Positions 36,708 through 49,992 are shown, numbered from the stretch's first letter. The stretch: 64,000 nucleotides of DNA from Tubiluchus corallicola (GCA_030141605.1 JAQGDQ010000401.1:1-64000), one strand, 5' to 3'. Notes: generated from the letters alone by a model not told the origin. Numbers and translations are program-made.

Positions 36708-39700
36708 ATGGAAACTATAACACGGCTTATAGGACAAGGTTTTAGACATCACAGAAGCAGATCCTTTAGATCTTGTCTGTCTTCCATGTCGTCCACTATA
36801 TTTGCTCACTCTTCGGGATTGGGACGATGCGGCGTAGCAGTTATCAGGTAATGGTATTCTGTTCTAGAAGCAGCAGTTTTTAGGTGATAAAAACAAAATC
36901 GATTTCTTGGACGAATTCGACCACTTGGTGTAAATAATGACAATTGGAAATGTGGTAGTGAGAAAATGTGTTCATTACGAAATAAATTTTTTAGCTATCA
37001 GTTTTCAAAGTTTTGAACATCTTTGAGAAAATTTGTAGGCAACAATAAAAGGTTTGGTTGCCATGGGATTGTATACTAGTTAGCGATGATAAGCAATCAA
37101 TTTTATAATAAGATTTGTTTTAAAGTGGCAACAGTGCACGCGTTTTCTTACTGTTCTATAAGTTTTTGCCCACCTTCACTAGTTTTTTTTTGCCTAGAAA
37201 TTTTTACTTCTGTAATCTTAACATTTTGGTTAATGTGGTAAATCAGGGGACTGGTCTCACTGTTTGTACAACAACAAGTTTTAATTGAAAGAAAGGAAGT
37301 GTCAGAAAAATTGGCAGTAACTTTAATTTTTTAGTCAAGGTGTTAAAAAATGGGTTTCAGGTCCAAGGGGACATAACTGCTTGATGACGATGATGATGAT
37401 AAATATTTTATTGAAAATAAATAAAATATTTACAGATGTACCTCTATTTGCAGGCGAGCTTAGAGACTATGACATTAGTTAGGTTCAATATTAATAGCTC
37501 ACCAATCACTCTATTTGATTTCAAGAATTTGACAAAATTTTGTGTTTTAATCGCTCAATCTTTTTACATGTTTGTAAACGTCATTTGTTATCTTTTTGAA
37601 GCAGCAGAAAATTCAGCTGTGTACATGGTCTTTGCAAAATTATACATAGCTCGAGAATTTATTTAAACTGCAGAAATTGTAGCAAAGTATTTGTATAAAC
37701 ATTACACCACAGATTATGTATAATTTTAATTTGTTGAAACCGTGTGTTTAGATTTCTATTTATGATAGAAGTTGTCAAATGACCTAATGTAATCAATATT
37801 AATTTAGTCAGTTGAGTACTTCGTCATGGTGCTGTTATTTCTCACTGAGATTAATACAATGTTGCAGAAGGTTAGTTCAGGTTAGACGTACAGTAGAATC
37901 TGTTTTATTAAATCCTCAGATAATAAATTCAGGCCATTCTAACCCCTATTTCTCGCCACTATTGTTGGAATGGAATTATATAATACTTTAACTTGGTAAA
38001 ATCTGCTGTTTATTAAATTCGTACTTCGCTTTATAAATCCACCTTGCGCACTGAAAGACACTAAAATTATAATATTAGACCACACATTATCCTGCGTTTT
38101 AACTTGAGCTAGATCAACATCTTTGTCTAAACACATATTACACCTTTGCATATTTACTTAATGACCTCAACAAAAAGGACACCGATGACGAAGATGATGA
38201 ACCAGAAATTACTGTATCAGCTAATGAAATGCGATGCACTGGAAATACTGCATTGTGGACTACAGAACAGTAACTATTCAAACATGCGATACTTCACTGA
38301 ATGCAATTAATATATTGAAACACATCTTCAAAGAAATTCCACTAGAACAGACCACATCCAGTGCGTTGCGACTTTATGCTGTACTGCTTGGTGTACAATG
38401 GTCTATTGCATACTCATTTAACATATGTAATTAGGTTAAACTAAAATGCTGAGAATCTTGCTGATAGACAGTTGTGTGCAAGAACATTAGTGACAAAAAA
38501 ATAAATGAATGCTGAATCACCTCTGATATTAACAGCTGATATGTAAAGGGTAATAGCATCGTATATAACAGTACAGTAAATCCTCGCTTAACAACTCCCA
38601 ATTTAGCGACGTTTCGCTTTAATGACGCTGATCATTTGACACCTTTTTCTCGCTTAATGACGCATGTTTCATTTTAATGATATTTTTTTTACTTTGTACA
38701 GCCATTTTTATTTTACCAACAATGTTTTTAACTAATTGGAAACATTAAAATGGCAAATACTGTGTAACCTAAACAGTGCAATTATTATAATGCTTTTGCT
38801 TCCCGACTGATTACGTACTAAATTCTAGTGGCTCTACCCGTTTGTATCGAGCAAGATCTATTTGCCGATTTATACGCCTCCACATACCCAAGTTTAAACT
38901 TTATGCTAACGATTTTGTCTGCAACCTAGCTGTTGCTATAACAACCAGGTTAGTTCTACATGAAATTGTTTTAAGGTTGCTTCATGCAGACTTATTTAAC
39001 TGCTAACTACCTATATATAGGCTTCAACGTTATGGAAAGAGAACCACTAGCAAGTCTAGCTAGATTTTATAGAAAGATAGATGATTTCAAGCAAACGGAA
39101 AGAAATTAATCAGTAGAAATAGTTGTTAAGAGTCTTGGCTTCATTAATAAACAGTTTACTATACTTCGGTTATAAATCCAGCTGCTTGATAAAGTGGATT
39201 CATTAAATGGAGTATGCTGTATTTCATAGAAGTGTGGAGATTTCATACATTAGTATGAACGCTGATCAGTAAATGCATTTATATTTGATTTTACAGGATT
39301 TCTGGACCTGCTAGTGGAACGGTCATCAAAGAAATGGCAAAGCTTGATGAGCTACCGAAGCCTAGACAAGCAGTGCTGAAGAAACTCTACAAGCCAAACA
39401 CTGATTTGCTCCTAGACAAAGGACTTGTCCTGTGGTTCCCAAGTGAGATTTAGTCAGATCTTACACGACCTTTTTTATTGCTCTTTTATAATTTTTTCCA
39501 TTGCTTATAGGTCAGGCTTGGCTGTTGATCATTCAGTTAAAGCAGGTTGAGAATGTCATGACCTGGCCCTCTCTTAGCAATAAAGTAGTGCCCTCTCTTA
39601 GTAGTGCTGTTCCGATTAATCAGTTTTATCAAAAGTCAGCCGGCCATGATGTTCGATACAGTATTAAACGGATTGTAAGTCAGTGTAAGATTTTGTGCTC

Positions 39701-42700
39701 TTTGCCACCCATTTCTGCCCCTTAATTGCTGTGTCGATACCAACAAATGTTGTTAATAAAGTGCTTTAATGAATGCACTATAATTTATACAAATGGAGTA
39801 GCTACTCAGCAAAAGAAGTTGCCAACGGTCAACGCCGAAGCAGCGTGGCTTACAGCAAAGTTCAGTATGGAATATCTGTGCGCAACGTTGCCGCTTCTTG
39901 ACATTCTTATTGACTTCCCGCATTGAGGCACAGGAGTAAAACAACAGGCAGTTAATGTTCTAATGTAATATTTTTCACTATAATATAATAAAAAACCACG
40001 ATCGTTCATTAGTTGGTCAATGATCAATCATAGAAATGAGACCGATTCCCAACACTAGAAAGTAGCCTATGTAAATTTTCTAACTGTTTAGCTCCTCTAG
40101 CCTGTTGCATGATAAACATGATAACCATATTAATGATAACTGGAACTACGCTAGCCAAAATAACTTTCCATATTTAACATGTTCAAACTTAGTGTAATCA
40201 ACACAACAAGCATTACTGTTACAAGATAACGTTGCATGACTGCTAGTTAGGAAAATAGGGACTTACTGGTACTGGCACCATATCAGTGTTTTTGCATGGT
40301 ACAGTATACACTGTCCACATAGCTCCAACAGCAGAGTGCTCCTTCAAGCGATGTCAAACACTTACAGAGTCTACAGGTTATTCCTTCTTTGTATTCCATG
40401 GGAAAATCCGATCTGATGGTGCAAGCTCATAGCTTGTGTCTCTGTACGGAAAGATCAAGGAATGTTGGTCATCTGGGGGAAAATGACAGTCACACTGTGA
40501 CTGAAGCAAAACATTTCTTTATTCGTTTCACAAACTTTAATAGATTATTTTAACAAAGCTTAAGCGTGTGTCATAGACAGGGATCAACTTTGCACCTGTT
40601 CTGTCTATCACAGGTGACCAACAGTAGTTGCCTACTTTGAACAGTTATGAATGTCGCCTGGTAGGCAGCTAGCACCATCTAGTAGTGAAAATACAAATAT
40701 GTTACAGCAGACTGTCACAAAGAACCCGTGTAGGAATGGTTGTCACAGTACTCCATTCTTTAGTGGACCCGATGGAAAGTGAAAATGCATCTTAGGTGCT
40801 TGAGATTGTATGTGTATGCCCAATGATCAGTGGGTAAAGTTTTAGTCGTGTCTGCATGCGAGTAGGACAGTAAACACACTTTTATCTTCACTTTGTCTAT
40901 ATTATGTATATTTGATTACCTGTTTGTTATATTTGTTTTCTTAATAGGTCCGAACAGTTTTACGGGAGAAGATTGCTGCGAATTCCATGTGCACGGTGGC
41001 ACCGCTGTTGTACGAGCAGTCATGGAAGCCATTGCTTCTCTATCTGATACCAAATATGCCGAAGCTGGAGAATTTACTAAAAGGTTGGGAGTTAATCTTA
41101 AATGCTATGAGCATTGCATAAACTCACCCATTGTTTTGACATTGGACAACTAAAACTACTCAAGTTAGCCAACTCTCGCAGTTTTTTGGCAAATCTTTTA
41201 GGCTGCTTAACTTTAATGTTATTGATATTGCTTGTTTAATTAGTAACTTTTGAATAGGAACAGGTTGCTACCTAAGTCATCAATCATTGTCCATTGTTGT
41301 GGAGCTTTGTTTGCATTTGATTTGGCTTTTGTTTGCTTTCATAATGGATTGCATTCGAGAGTTGGGCGGAAAGTTTCGGCTTTCAGACATAGTGAAATCT
41401 CAGTTTCATTATATTATAAAAATTAGTTAATGCAAATTTACATTGCACAGCATTCTAAAAATGCTAACAATTTTGTTGTGTAGTGATGAAATAAATTGTA
41501 ACAAGCATTTCTGATTGTACATGCAACATGCATAATGGGTAGTTTAGATGAATAATGATGACGGTGAGTAATCTTTAGTGCAAAGTTAAGTACTATTGGA
41601 TCTGGTTAATACCTGGATCTGTGACATGGTCAAACATCTATTTGCATGTTGATTTCAGGGCATTTATCAATGGAAAACTGGATTTGACTGAAGTGGAAGG
41701 ACTGGCGGATCTTATTCATGCGGAAACAGAAGCGCAGCGCAGGCAGGCACTGCGACAGTTAGATGGTGCTCTCAGCAACTTGTATTCGTCTTGGAGAAAA
41801 AAATTATTAAAGGTGATAAATTTATTAAGACTATACAAAGTATACTTTTCATTAAACCTATGGGATACAAAAAGGGGCCTCAATAGTATTTCCTTCTTTG
41901 AAATAACTATTGCCAATTTCTGGTTCACATGTCACTCTTTGGAGTTGACTCAGTTATGTTTTAATTCAATGTCAGTGAACAAACATTTCAAGCCAAGAAC
42001 TGCCACAGTTACACTGAACATTTATATTGGCTGCAAAATTACACAAAAGCAACAGCTAACTCACTATATCACTAACGATCCTATTAACACTGAAACAAGA
42101 ACTGTGGTTTTCTGTTAGGCCATTCAGGTTTTAGGTTGTCCGACTTGTAAGAATCGGGGAAAAATTTGCTGCTTGCTTTTGGTGGTATATGTTTTTGAGA
42201 GGAAACCTGACGTCTCTTGTCTTTTTTTGTAGGCTTTAGCGCATGTTGAAGCTTATATTGATTTCAGTGAAGAGGACAATATTGAGAGTGGTGTTCTCGA
42301 TAATGGTGTGTACCTAAGCAAATCATCTCTGTTTAATTAAAGGAAAGTAATGTAATTTCATTACGTACATAATTTCTTGTAACTTTTAGTTATTACTTGT
42401 TTACTTAATCATCATATAATTTATATAAGCATATTTTGTTTGTCAAACATATGAAATTAAATTGTGTTTTAGTTGCTACAGACTAAAACACTTACTCTGA
42501 ATGCTTATAGCAAACACTTTTCTTGTGTTTTTTTCATGACTTTTTAGAATTTCTTACAGATTAGATATATTGACATTCATTATAGCTAGCGTTGCTGTTC
42601 GTAACTTGCTGATGGAAGTAGAAAGCCACTTGCAGGACAGTCGACAAGGTGAGCGATTACGGAGTGGAGTTCATGTTGCGATTGTTGGACGACCCAATGT

Positions 42701-45120
42701 AGGAAAGAGTAGCCTAATGAATTATATTTGTAAGTATGTGATATAAATTGTTGTATTAGCATATCAGTTATGATAATATCTATTATTCATACAGTCGCTT
42801 AACTCAGCTTTATTGATTTGTAATGTACAATCTTTACAAGAAAACACTCCTTTCATATTAGAGAATGACTATGCTAGAAAAAGTGTGTGTTCTTCTTATA
42901 AATAGGAATAAAAATGAGTGAGTAGCAAATATTGTTCAATATTAAATGCAGACGTGTCTGTTATGTTTTAGACATGGTAGGCTTGAATCTGGCCAGGCAG
43001 GGCTTACTTAATTTTGATGGCTGTGGCAGAATAGGAGCCTCATTATCAAGGCTGATCTCTTAAGGTGAGGCACTGAATCAGCAGTGGTGTCTTAGCACAT
43101 TCACATGCGTATATAATTTCTCACCTTGAGGTAAACAGCTGGACTCGTATGATAGATGAAACTGTCTAAAAGAAGTTTTTGTATCCGTCACTTCCTGATT
43201 TGTTACTACCTCAATTAATGCCAGAATTGTCATTGTCTCAGTTAGGCTATTCATTATACTGTCATCCTTGATACCAAATGCTCTTCTTGCTTTTCTAAAA
43301 GTGTTTGCATGTCAGTCCATAAAATTAACGACGTCGATAAAATTAACTTACAGAAATGATTGTGTTCCAAATCATACATTTCCCTCCCTAGTTGGAAATC
43401 TACTGGCTCAGTAAACTCTTGTAATAACATTTTGTATTTCAACTGCATATTCATTTTGTCATTTTTACTACAGTTGATTTTAAATTATCTACATTATATA
43501 ATCATAGGTCAGCGTCCAGCCGCGATTGTTTCACCCATAGCCGGCACAACAAGAGACGTGGTGGAGTCTGCATACAACATTGATGGATACCCTGTGGTTA
43601 TCTGTGACACTGCAGGCGTGCGCAATTCCCGTAATGTCGTGGAGCAGGAAGGTGTGGCCAGAGCTAAGAGAAGGTAAGTTTGGGCTTGCAGTGTCAAAAG
43701 TCGATTTCATAAGTGATTCATTTATGTTAAGAATTAATTCAGGTGTGTCAGATTTTGATATCCTTTTGTTTTTGCTGTATCTGCTATGTTTGTCATGTCT
43801 ATAGTTGTACATTCATATTTTTAGCATTGCAAAGCTTTTTGTGTTTCTAATTTAATGTTCGAAACTTGCGGGAGTTAAATTTAGCACATATTTCTAATCC
43901 TAGAAACTCAATTTTCCTACTATTGACTGTTTGTATGCATATTAATGCTTTTTAGAGCTGAGTCGGCTGACCTGGTACTGGTTGTTATCGACGTTACAGA
44001 ACTTGAGGCATCTGCGAATCCAACAGAATACATCTTAACTCTCTTCACTGAACTTGGCCTGCGGAGTGTGGCAGACTTCGCAGAAGCGCAGACAAGCAAA
44101 CCGGGATGGCAGAGTATACATCGTCGTCCACCTGTTGCAGAAGTACACAATCAGGATACTTCCAAATTGTCAGACGACGAATTGTTGCGGGACTGCCATT
44201 TCCTTCTAGAACCTTCCCCAGAGTCTCTTCCTAGGCATGTCGTGTGTGATGTCAATTCTTCTTCCAGTGCTAATAAAAACGAAAATCTCAAGAAGCATAG
44301 AGACAGTGCGGACAACGAACGAATACCAGTTATTTTAGTGCTAAATAAGTGTGACCTTGTGCTTGATGAAGGTGCATTAAGATGGCAGGGCTTTTTGTCG
44401 GACGTGTGCCACACTTGTGTTGTGTCTTGCCTTACTGATGATGGTCTTTCAGCTTTTATGGATGTCTTTAAAGAGGAAGTGAAAATTCTGTAAGTCTGTA
44501 CCAGAAATTTCGTATTGTATGCATTCTTTTCAATTATATTGATGTTCAAGTAAGTGTTGCTGAGCATAAATGCCAGTGTTTCATTAAACATGCATATAAT
44601 CAAGAGTAAATACATTTAAGATTGTAATTGAAAAGTATTTTCTAAATAGCATGTTCTTCCTCTTATCACTACATTATAATGATTATATTTAGTTTGTTCT
44701 TAGTTTTTGTTATTTACTGACTTACAATATTTGAAATTGATCGAGTTTTTGCTAGCAACGGAAAATATTCTGAATTATTTTGCACAAGACCTTTTACCAG
44801 TGATATTCTGCTCCACCCATGTGTTAAGCTGGCAAATCAAACTCGCAAAAATTCAAGTGGATAAGTAACACATGAATATGTTTTTATTAAGGTGTGGTAA
44901 CCCACTCGTTGGGACTCCCTCGTTTACCCAGTCTCGTCATCGCCACCATCTTATGAGATGTGCTTACCATCTTCAACGGTTTTTGCGAGGACACGGAGAT
45001 CTGGTGCTCAGTGCCCAAGAACTTCGTCAAGCATCTAGACAACTTGGTAAAATAACAGGTAGGGTAACATCCGAGGAGATACTGGATGTCATCTTTAGAG
45101 ACTTCTGTGTGGGAAAGTGA
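36708..45120 (+). CDS. GTPBP3: GTPBP3 (MnmE/TrmE family), mitochondrial tRNA-modifying GTPase, nine exons
   Basis: Exons: 36708-36847, 39297-39442, 40948-41083, 41659-41812, 42233-42305, 42586-42729, 43508-43673, 43956-44489, 44892-45120; all GT-AG with matching phase, 573 residues. With its partner MTO1 this enzyme makes the 5-taurinomethyl (or related) modification of wobble uridine in mitochondrial tRNAs. Residues 1-30 are Arg/Ser-rich with one acidic residue, a good mitochondrial presequence. [17 protein letters not shown] and [15 protein letters not shown] are the N-terminal folate-binding domain. The helical domain contains [15 protein letters not shown] and [14 protein letters not shown]1 is GRPNVGKS (251-258), G2 GTTRD (277-281), G3 DTAG (298-301), G4 NKCD (450-453). 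The C-terminus is [15 protein letters not shown], with the catalytic Cys of the C-[ILV]-G-K motif. An insertion of about 80 residues lies between G3 and G4. The start is the first ATG after an in-frame stop at 36642. Confidence 0.96.
37889..37935. repeat. Single pogo-like terminal sequence in GTPBP3 intron 1
   Basis: TACAGTAGAATCTGTTTTAT resembles the TA + CAGT... start of Tc1/pogo-class TIRs. No matching opposite end was identified nearby, so this may be an end fragment or chance. Confidence 0.3.
38574..39219. mobile_element. Pogo/Tigger-like TIR element in GTPBP3 intron 1
   Basis: The left end TA|CAGTAAATCCTCGCTTAA and the right end, reverse-complemented, TA|CAGCATACTCCATTTAAT share an imperfect TIR and both abut a TA dinucleotide, the target of Tc1/pogo elements. 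The interior (about 646 bp) has no transposase reading. The TIRs are diverged, so the right boundary is less certain. Confidence 0.5.
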
Positions 45121-47240
45121 TGCCTTGTTTGTGAAACTGATGAGGTAAGTCAGTTACTTGCACTCTACTGTTTTCTCTGGTATGAATTTTTGCAGCCAGA
45201 CCACTAGCCGGTAAACTGCGTTTGGTCTTTTTAAACATGCAGGAATTTGTCAGTGAGAAAAATAGCATGTCAGATGCATGCACAAATAGTGATACGCTTT
45301 AACAGAAGTAACTTAAATTCTATAGAAATAGAAACCGAGAAGCTCAGAGTAAACACAAATGTTTTCAAAAATCAAATTATATTCATAATGCTAGACAGAA
45401 ACAGATTTTCTGCAAAATATCAGTTTTCTAAATTTACGAACATGGCAATGTATTGCAACAAAATGCAATAACGGGCTAGTATTTGGAATTTTTACCAAAT
45501 AGTTAAGCATTGAACAAGATGGCAGTAGTTTAGAGTCATCAAAAACTCGGATCATGAATTGTTTTAGCTGAAACTTAAAGGCAGTGTAAATTGTTTTCCT
45601 AGACAGACGACAGCACTGTGCTGAATCCAGCTTAAAGAGCTTAAAATGCGCACAACTGTCGGGCGTATTTATAACCTGTACTCCACAATAATTATAAAGA
45701 TCCTGCAAAAGGTTTTCCATGCAGTAAAAGAACTTTAAACTCTGAAAAACACTTATCAACGTAAAGTAAACTTACAGCAGACTGATTTGTGAACATTGGT
45801 GTCCTTCTGCAGCACTTATAGTGTTTTATACGCCTGCACGAAGAGTGTATATAGCTGATCAAGATGAAATAGTAGTTTTGTCACATTGTTATTTGACTTA
45901 TTTCCAGTTATTCAATTACAAATTGTTTTAACGTTTGGTAAGCACAATAATTACTTATTTTTGTATGCTAACTCCAGCCGAACTAATAATGTACTTATAA
46001 AAACTACTCATTTCTTGTTTCTATAAACGAAGGGAAATACTCTTTAGGCTTACAAACAACTTCTTCACTGTTTCATTTACGTCAGATTGTGTCTATGTTT
46101 TTGCAATTCTGAAATGCTGTAAACGTGTAAACTTTTTGACAGCCACCTGTGCACGTATAAGCATAAGTATACCATATTCATTTCACAATCGTTGCCAGAT
46201 TGGTAAGATGTACTGCTTATCATGTAGCGACTAAGCCTAATATGTAAAGAAAACCCGTCCACGCAGTACAGCTGGTCACCATTGCATAATAACACTTGCA
46301 TTCAAAATGAGTGATGTTTTTTGGTGAGACATTTGGCTGGCCACGATTAATGCTTTTCTAAGAGAATAAAATTTTTTATGTATATGATGATGATATAGCA
46401 GGGGCATATAAGCCTACATGCGCAAAAACTACTTGGCACATGTATGTGTCATGCATAAAAACATTTTTTACATTTATTTGACTTGTGTTAAACCAGTCAA
46501 AGCCACAATATTGTAAAAGAGAAAGGTAACCATAATGTTTTACAAAATAAAAGTACCTTTATAAATGTAGCACAAGAAATTGTATACATTTCTTTTATGT
46601 TGATCATAAGGACTTTATTGAACATTATTTTGATAGTCTTATAAAGTTTACAATTGACATTGATTTGTTTGTAATAACTGTTTGTAAAATCGTCAAACAT
46701 TATTAGCTCAAAAGCGTAGCAAGGTTGTAGAGTAGGGAGCACACAAAAAAGGCAGTGTGTCACATACCATACTTTTTATCACAAGTTAATTAAAGAGTCA
46801 AAAATAATTGCTAAGTCAAAAAGGTGTCAATTTTGAAAAATGTTGGGGAGTATTTGATCCCCTTGCTCCCCTATTAGCAACGTTATTGGCTTAAGTATGT
46901 AAGCCTGTCATAATTTTTATGAATGTTACATAATGACAGTATTCCAAAAATTGCTTTACTACTTTACTTGTACAAGTGATAGCAGGCTCCAACAGAATGT
47001 CATTCATTTATTAATTTTAAAATGTGTCACTTGCTAAAAAGGGTAAATACTTTTGGACATGAAGCTTAATTGCACATACATATACAAAGGGAACACATTA
47101 GCAAGGATATTATGGTAAAAGCAAAATGCCAATGACACATTTCACGGCCCCATGTTGCCTTATTCATACATACAAAAATACGAATATGTTATGAATGTGC
47201 ACCACAAAAATAAAGTTATAAAATTATGTAAATGCTTTAG
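45121..47240. other. 3' flank of GTPBP3 / intergenic
   Basis: Open frames here are short and unrecognised. A fragment near 46391-46420 (GGGGCATATAAGCCTACATG) matches the body of the SINE at 29.2 kb. AATAAA occurs at 46365-46370, about 1.2 kb after the GTPBP3 stop, and may or may not be its polyadenylation signal. Confidence 0.4.
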
Positions 47241-47246
47241 TATAAT

Positions 47247-47305
47247 TAGCATAGAATAGAATAGAATAGAATAGAATAGAATAGAATAGAATAGAATAGA
47301 ATAGA
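47247..47305. repeat. (AGAAT)n pentanucleotide microsatellite
   Basis: About eleven tandem AGAAT units directly at the 3' end of the minus-strand LINE fragment. Confidence 0.97.
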
Positions 47306-48240
47306 AATTTATTTTTTCCTTGGATGCATAAAAAAATTATACATAGGAATACGTGCTATTTCCATTATGGTCCAAGTGTTAGTAAGAGTGAAAATCACAA
47401 AAATAAAGTACACATAGACTGTAAAAATATTACAGATTACTGTTACGTTAAGCTAAGATTATGTACATTATGTACAAATCAAATGATACATGTACTAAAA
47501 ACTTAAATATACTGTAAATTAAGCACAAAAGATCACAGATGATTATGTATAAAAATGGATAAGATCAAATTTGTACAGTAAGACAAAAACAGTATGAACT
47601 TAGAGAAAAACTAAAAGTAAACTAAGATCTATAATGGTTATTTAAAGGCACTAAAAATCAAATCTGTAGTATTTTAAATGGCAATTGTAATTCTAAAAAA
47701 TCTGAAGGCTGTTATTTAATCTGATTATTTAAATTAAAAACACTATATATTTGGCTAATTTAAAAGTGTTTGTAGCAAAGCAGTTTTGAGGTGTGCTTCT
47801 GACGATTTAAACCTAAGATTAGCATTGACATTATTGTACAATAGTGCTCCAGAATATTGTAATCTTGCCTTTCCATAGTCTGTTCTTGGTTTTGATAATA
47901 AAAGTTGGCTTCCTTTCAATTGTTTTGTGTTATGTTGTGTAATTTCCTATTAAACCTTTGTTTTAATTTAGCTGGCATTGAATCACATGTTACAATCTGA
48001 TGTACCAAAAGAGCTTTTCTAAAATCTATACACTTCTCGATAGGAATTATCCTGGCCTGTCAATCTTTCTTCTACTTTGTTTAGTGTCACTCAGAATTAT
48101 TTTAGCCAATTTGCTCTGTAAATTACAATTTTTTTTTAAAATCATCTTTGTTGCGACTGTTGCTCCGTATTGTACAACAGTATGTGAAATTATAATACAT
48201 AACATTAATATGAGCAAGAACATCAAGACGTACACCATGC
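47247..48240 (-). mobile_element. LINE 3' end with (AGAAT)n tail
   Basis: On the minus strand, QYGATVATKMILKKNCNLQS and LAKIILSDTKQSRRKIDRPG lead, through frameshifts, to KPRTDYGKARLQYSGALLYN, NVNANLRF and LKTALLQTLLN. This is the usual C-terminal region of CR1/L2-type LINE proteins (…RT.YGK..L.Y.G...WN.I...++....FK..LK..LL). A 3' UTR of about 450 bp follows and ends in a tandem (AGAAT)n run at 47247-47305, as expected of a retroelement tail. Several stops show it is dead. Confidence 0.65.
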
Positions 48241-49515
48241 CACTATTATTACTGAATGTACAGGTTAATTATACCTACTTAGCAAATGTACTTCACTGGG
48301 TAATGGTAATGTGTTCGAATACAAGGTGTGTAGTTTGCATACTACTGTTCTAGTGTTGTTGACAGAGGATTTCCTTCAGCAACTAAAACAAAACAAAAAA
48401 ACTTTAGAATTTTACCAAAAAATCATCAGTTGTACATAAAGCAGGGAGCACATTTGCTAACACTACATTTTTACATAACCCATTGAAGGGAATATTTGCT
48501 GATTGACAATTTGATTATATACTCGATCGATAACATAAGATATTATAACTTGGAACTACAAATTAAGCATATAATTCAGACACTTTATCCAAGCGTCGAA
48601 GTGAAAGATATCTGCTATATTACTACATTACAAAAAATATTTTTGCAATTGGGCTATTTTTCAAAGCACGTAAACGAAATTTGCCAAGAACTACCATTTA
48701 AAACCTGGACAAAATACTCTGAGCATCAATACAGAGACAGTACTAAGAAGAAATTCAATTTTTGCTGATAGCACAGTTTGCTACTTTTTCCACAAAGTTG
48801 ATGACAGAATTTTTCAACAATTTTACCATGCAAAAAAACTCTCACACCTGCATGCCAGAAGAAACTCTCGTGCCAGAAAGATAGAAATTTCATAAAAATA
48901 AGTTCATACTTCTCGCAGTGAGGTGCTAAATTTAGTCACCTTTTGAATTGTACTACCAAAGCTATTGTGGAAACATTTTCGTAGCAGAAATTCTGTAAAG
49001 CATTAATCTTGAAAACTTATACTCGTGTACTCCGGTAGAGCACCATCTGTTAGCCTGTTACTACATTCAAGCCCAGAGGTGTGTCTTTTTTATTCACACC
49101 TTTGCACCTTCTTGCGGGCACAAACACTAAGAAAACGTTATTCTCTTATTTTAAAGCTATTTCAAATTAAACCTAAAAATGAATCCAAATTCATTTTTTT
49201 TGTTATGTGACAGTTAAAATTGTTTATCGAGTACAAACAAGGGAAGACTGAGTGCAAGCTCTGATTCAACAATTTCATTTGGGTAACAGTTATTCATACT
49301 GTAAGCACTGTACATTTCATTTGAATGTTAACAACCTGAAGTACCAAAGTTTGCAACCTTAATTGATTACATGAATGTAGTTAGTACATTTGTATAGAGA
49401 ATGCCGGTATATTACAATAAAGTTTAATTCATTGTTCATTCCAGTCTTCATTTCATTTGCTGTTTCTTCTTGAAATTAATTAGGTTTAAGTTCTTAAAAT
49501 GCATACCAACATTTC
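48241..49515. other. Intergenic, nothing recognised
   Basis: The 90-codon plus-strand open frame at 48496-48768 is AT-driven and has no recognisable domain. No RNA gene or element boundary is seen. Confidence 0.4.
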
Positions 49516-49992
49516 TTAATTACACCAAGTAATAAATTTTACTTTCCAATCTTCAAAAATAGTTGTTTGAAATTGACAAGATGTGCACATTTTAAAGATG
49601 TTTTTTTGATAATTGTTTATCATTGCTAGGTTCACTTCAACCTCCAAAAGATGATTTTCTTTTATAGCTCTCGTGCCCTTTCGACGTGAATATTGTATTT
49701 GCTCTAGTGTAAACTGCCCACTGGCCTTGTTCTTGAAAGGTGAAAAGAAAAGTTTTACACCAGTTAGCAGGTCGTCAGAAATGGTGAAGCCACGGTCAAC
49801 CATCACACTGTTTCTAGCATCGAAAGCATTAAGCAATGTGTCACTTTCTTGAATGATCTTCTTGTCATTGGCATGGCCGCCTCACACTTCTGACACATAC
49901 CTGATTGTTCCACTGGGACTCATGCCCACCAGCAACCCCACTGTTGAGTGGTGCTTAGAATGTGCATAGAATGAATTAATGAACTTTACCAT
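49516..49992 (-). pseudogene. DDE_Tnp_4 (PIF/Harbinger-type) transposase remnant
   Basis: On the minus strand, NSFYAHSKHHSTVGLLVGMS, SGTIRYVSEV, a stop, GGHANDKKIIQESDTLLNAF, ARNSVMVDRGFTISDDL, GVKLFFSPF and FTLEQIQYSRR appear in order. DDE_Tnp_4 nuclease domains have this arrangement: Y..YK.H.T.K.L...TP.G.I.F.S..W.G..SD, then D.VMADRGF with the second catalytic Asp, then V.L..PPF. An in-frame TGA stands where the conserved Trp would be (about 49881). No N-terminal part or TIRs were located. Confidence 0.75.
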
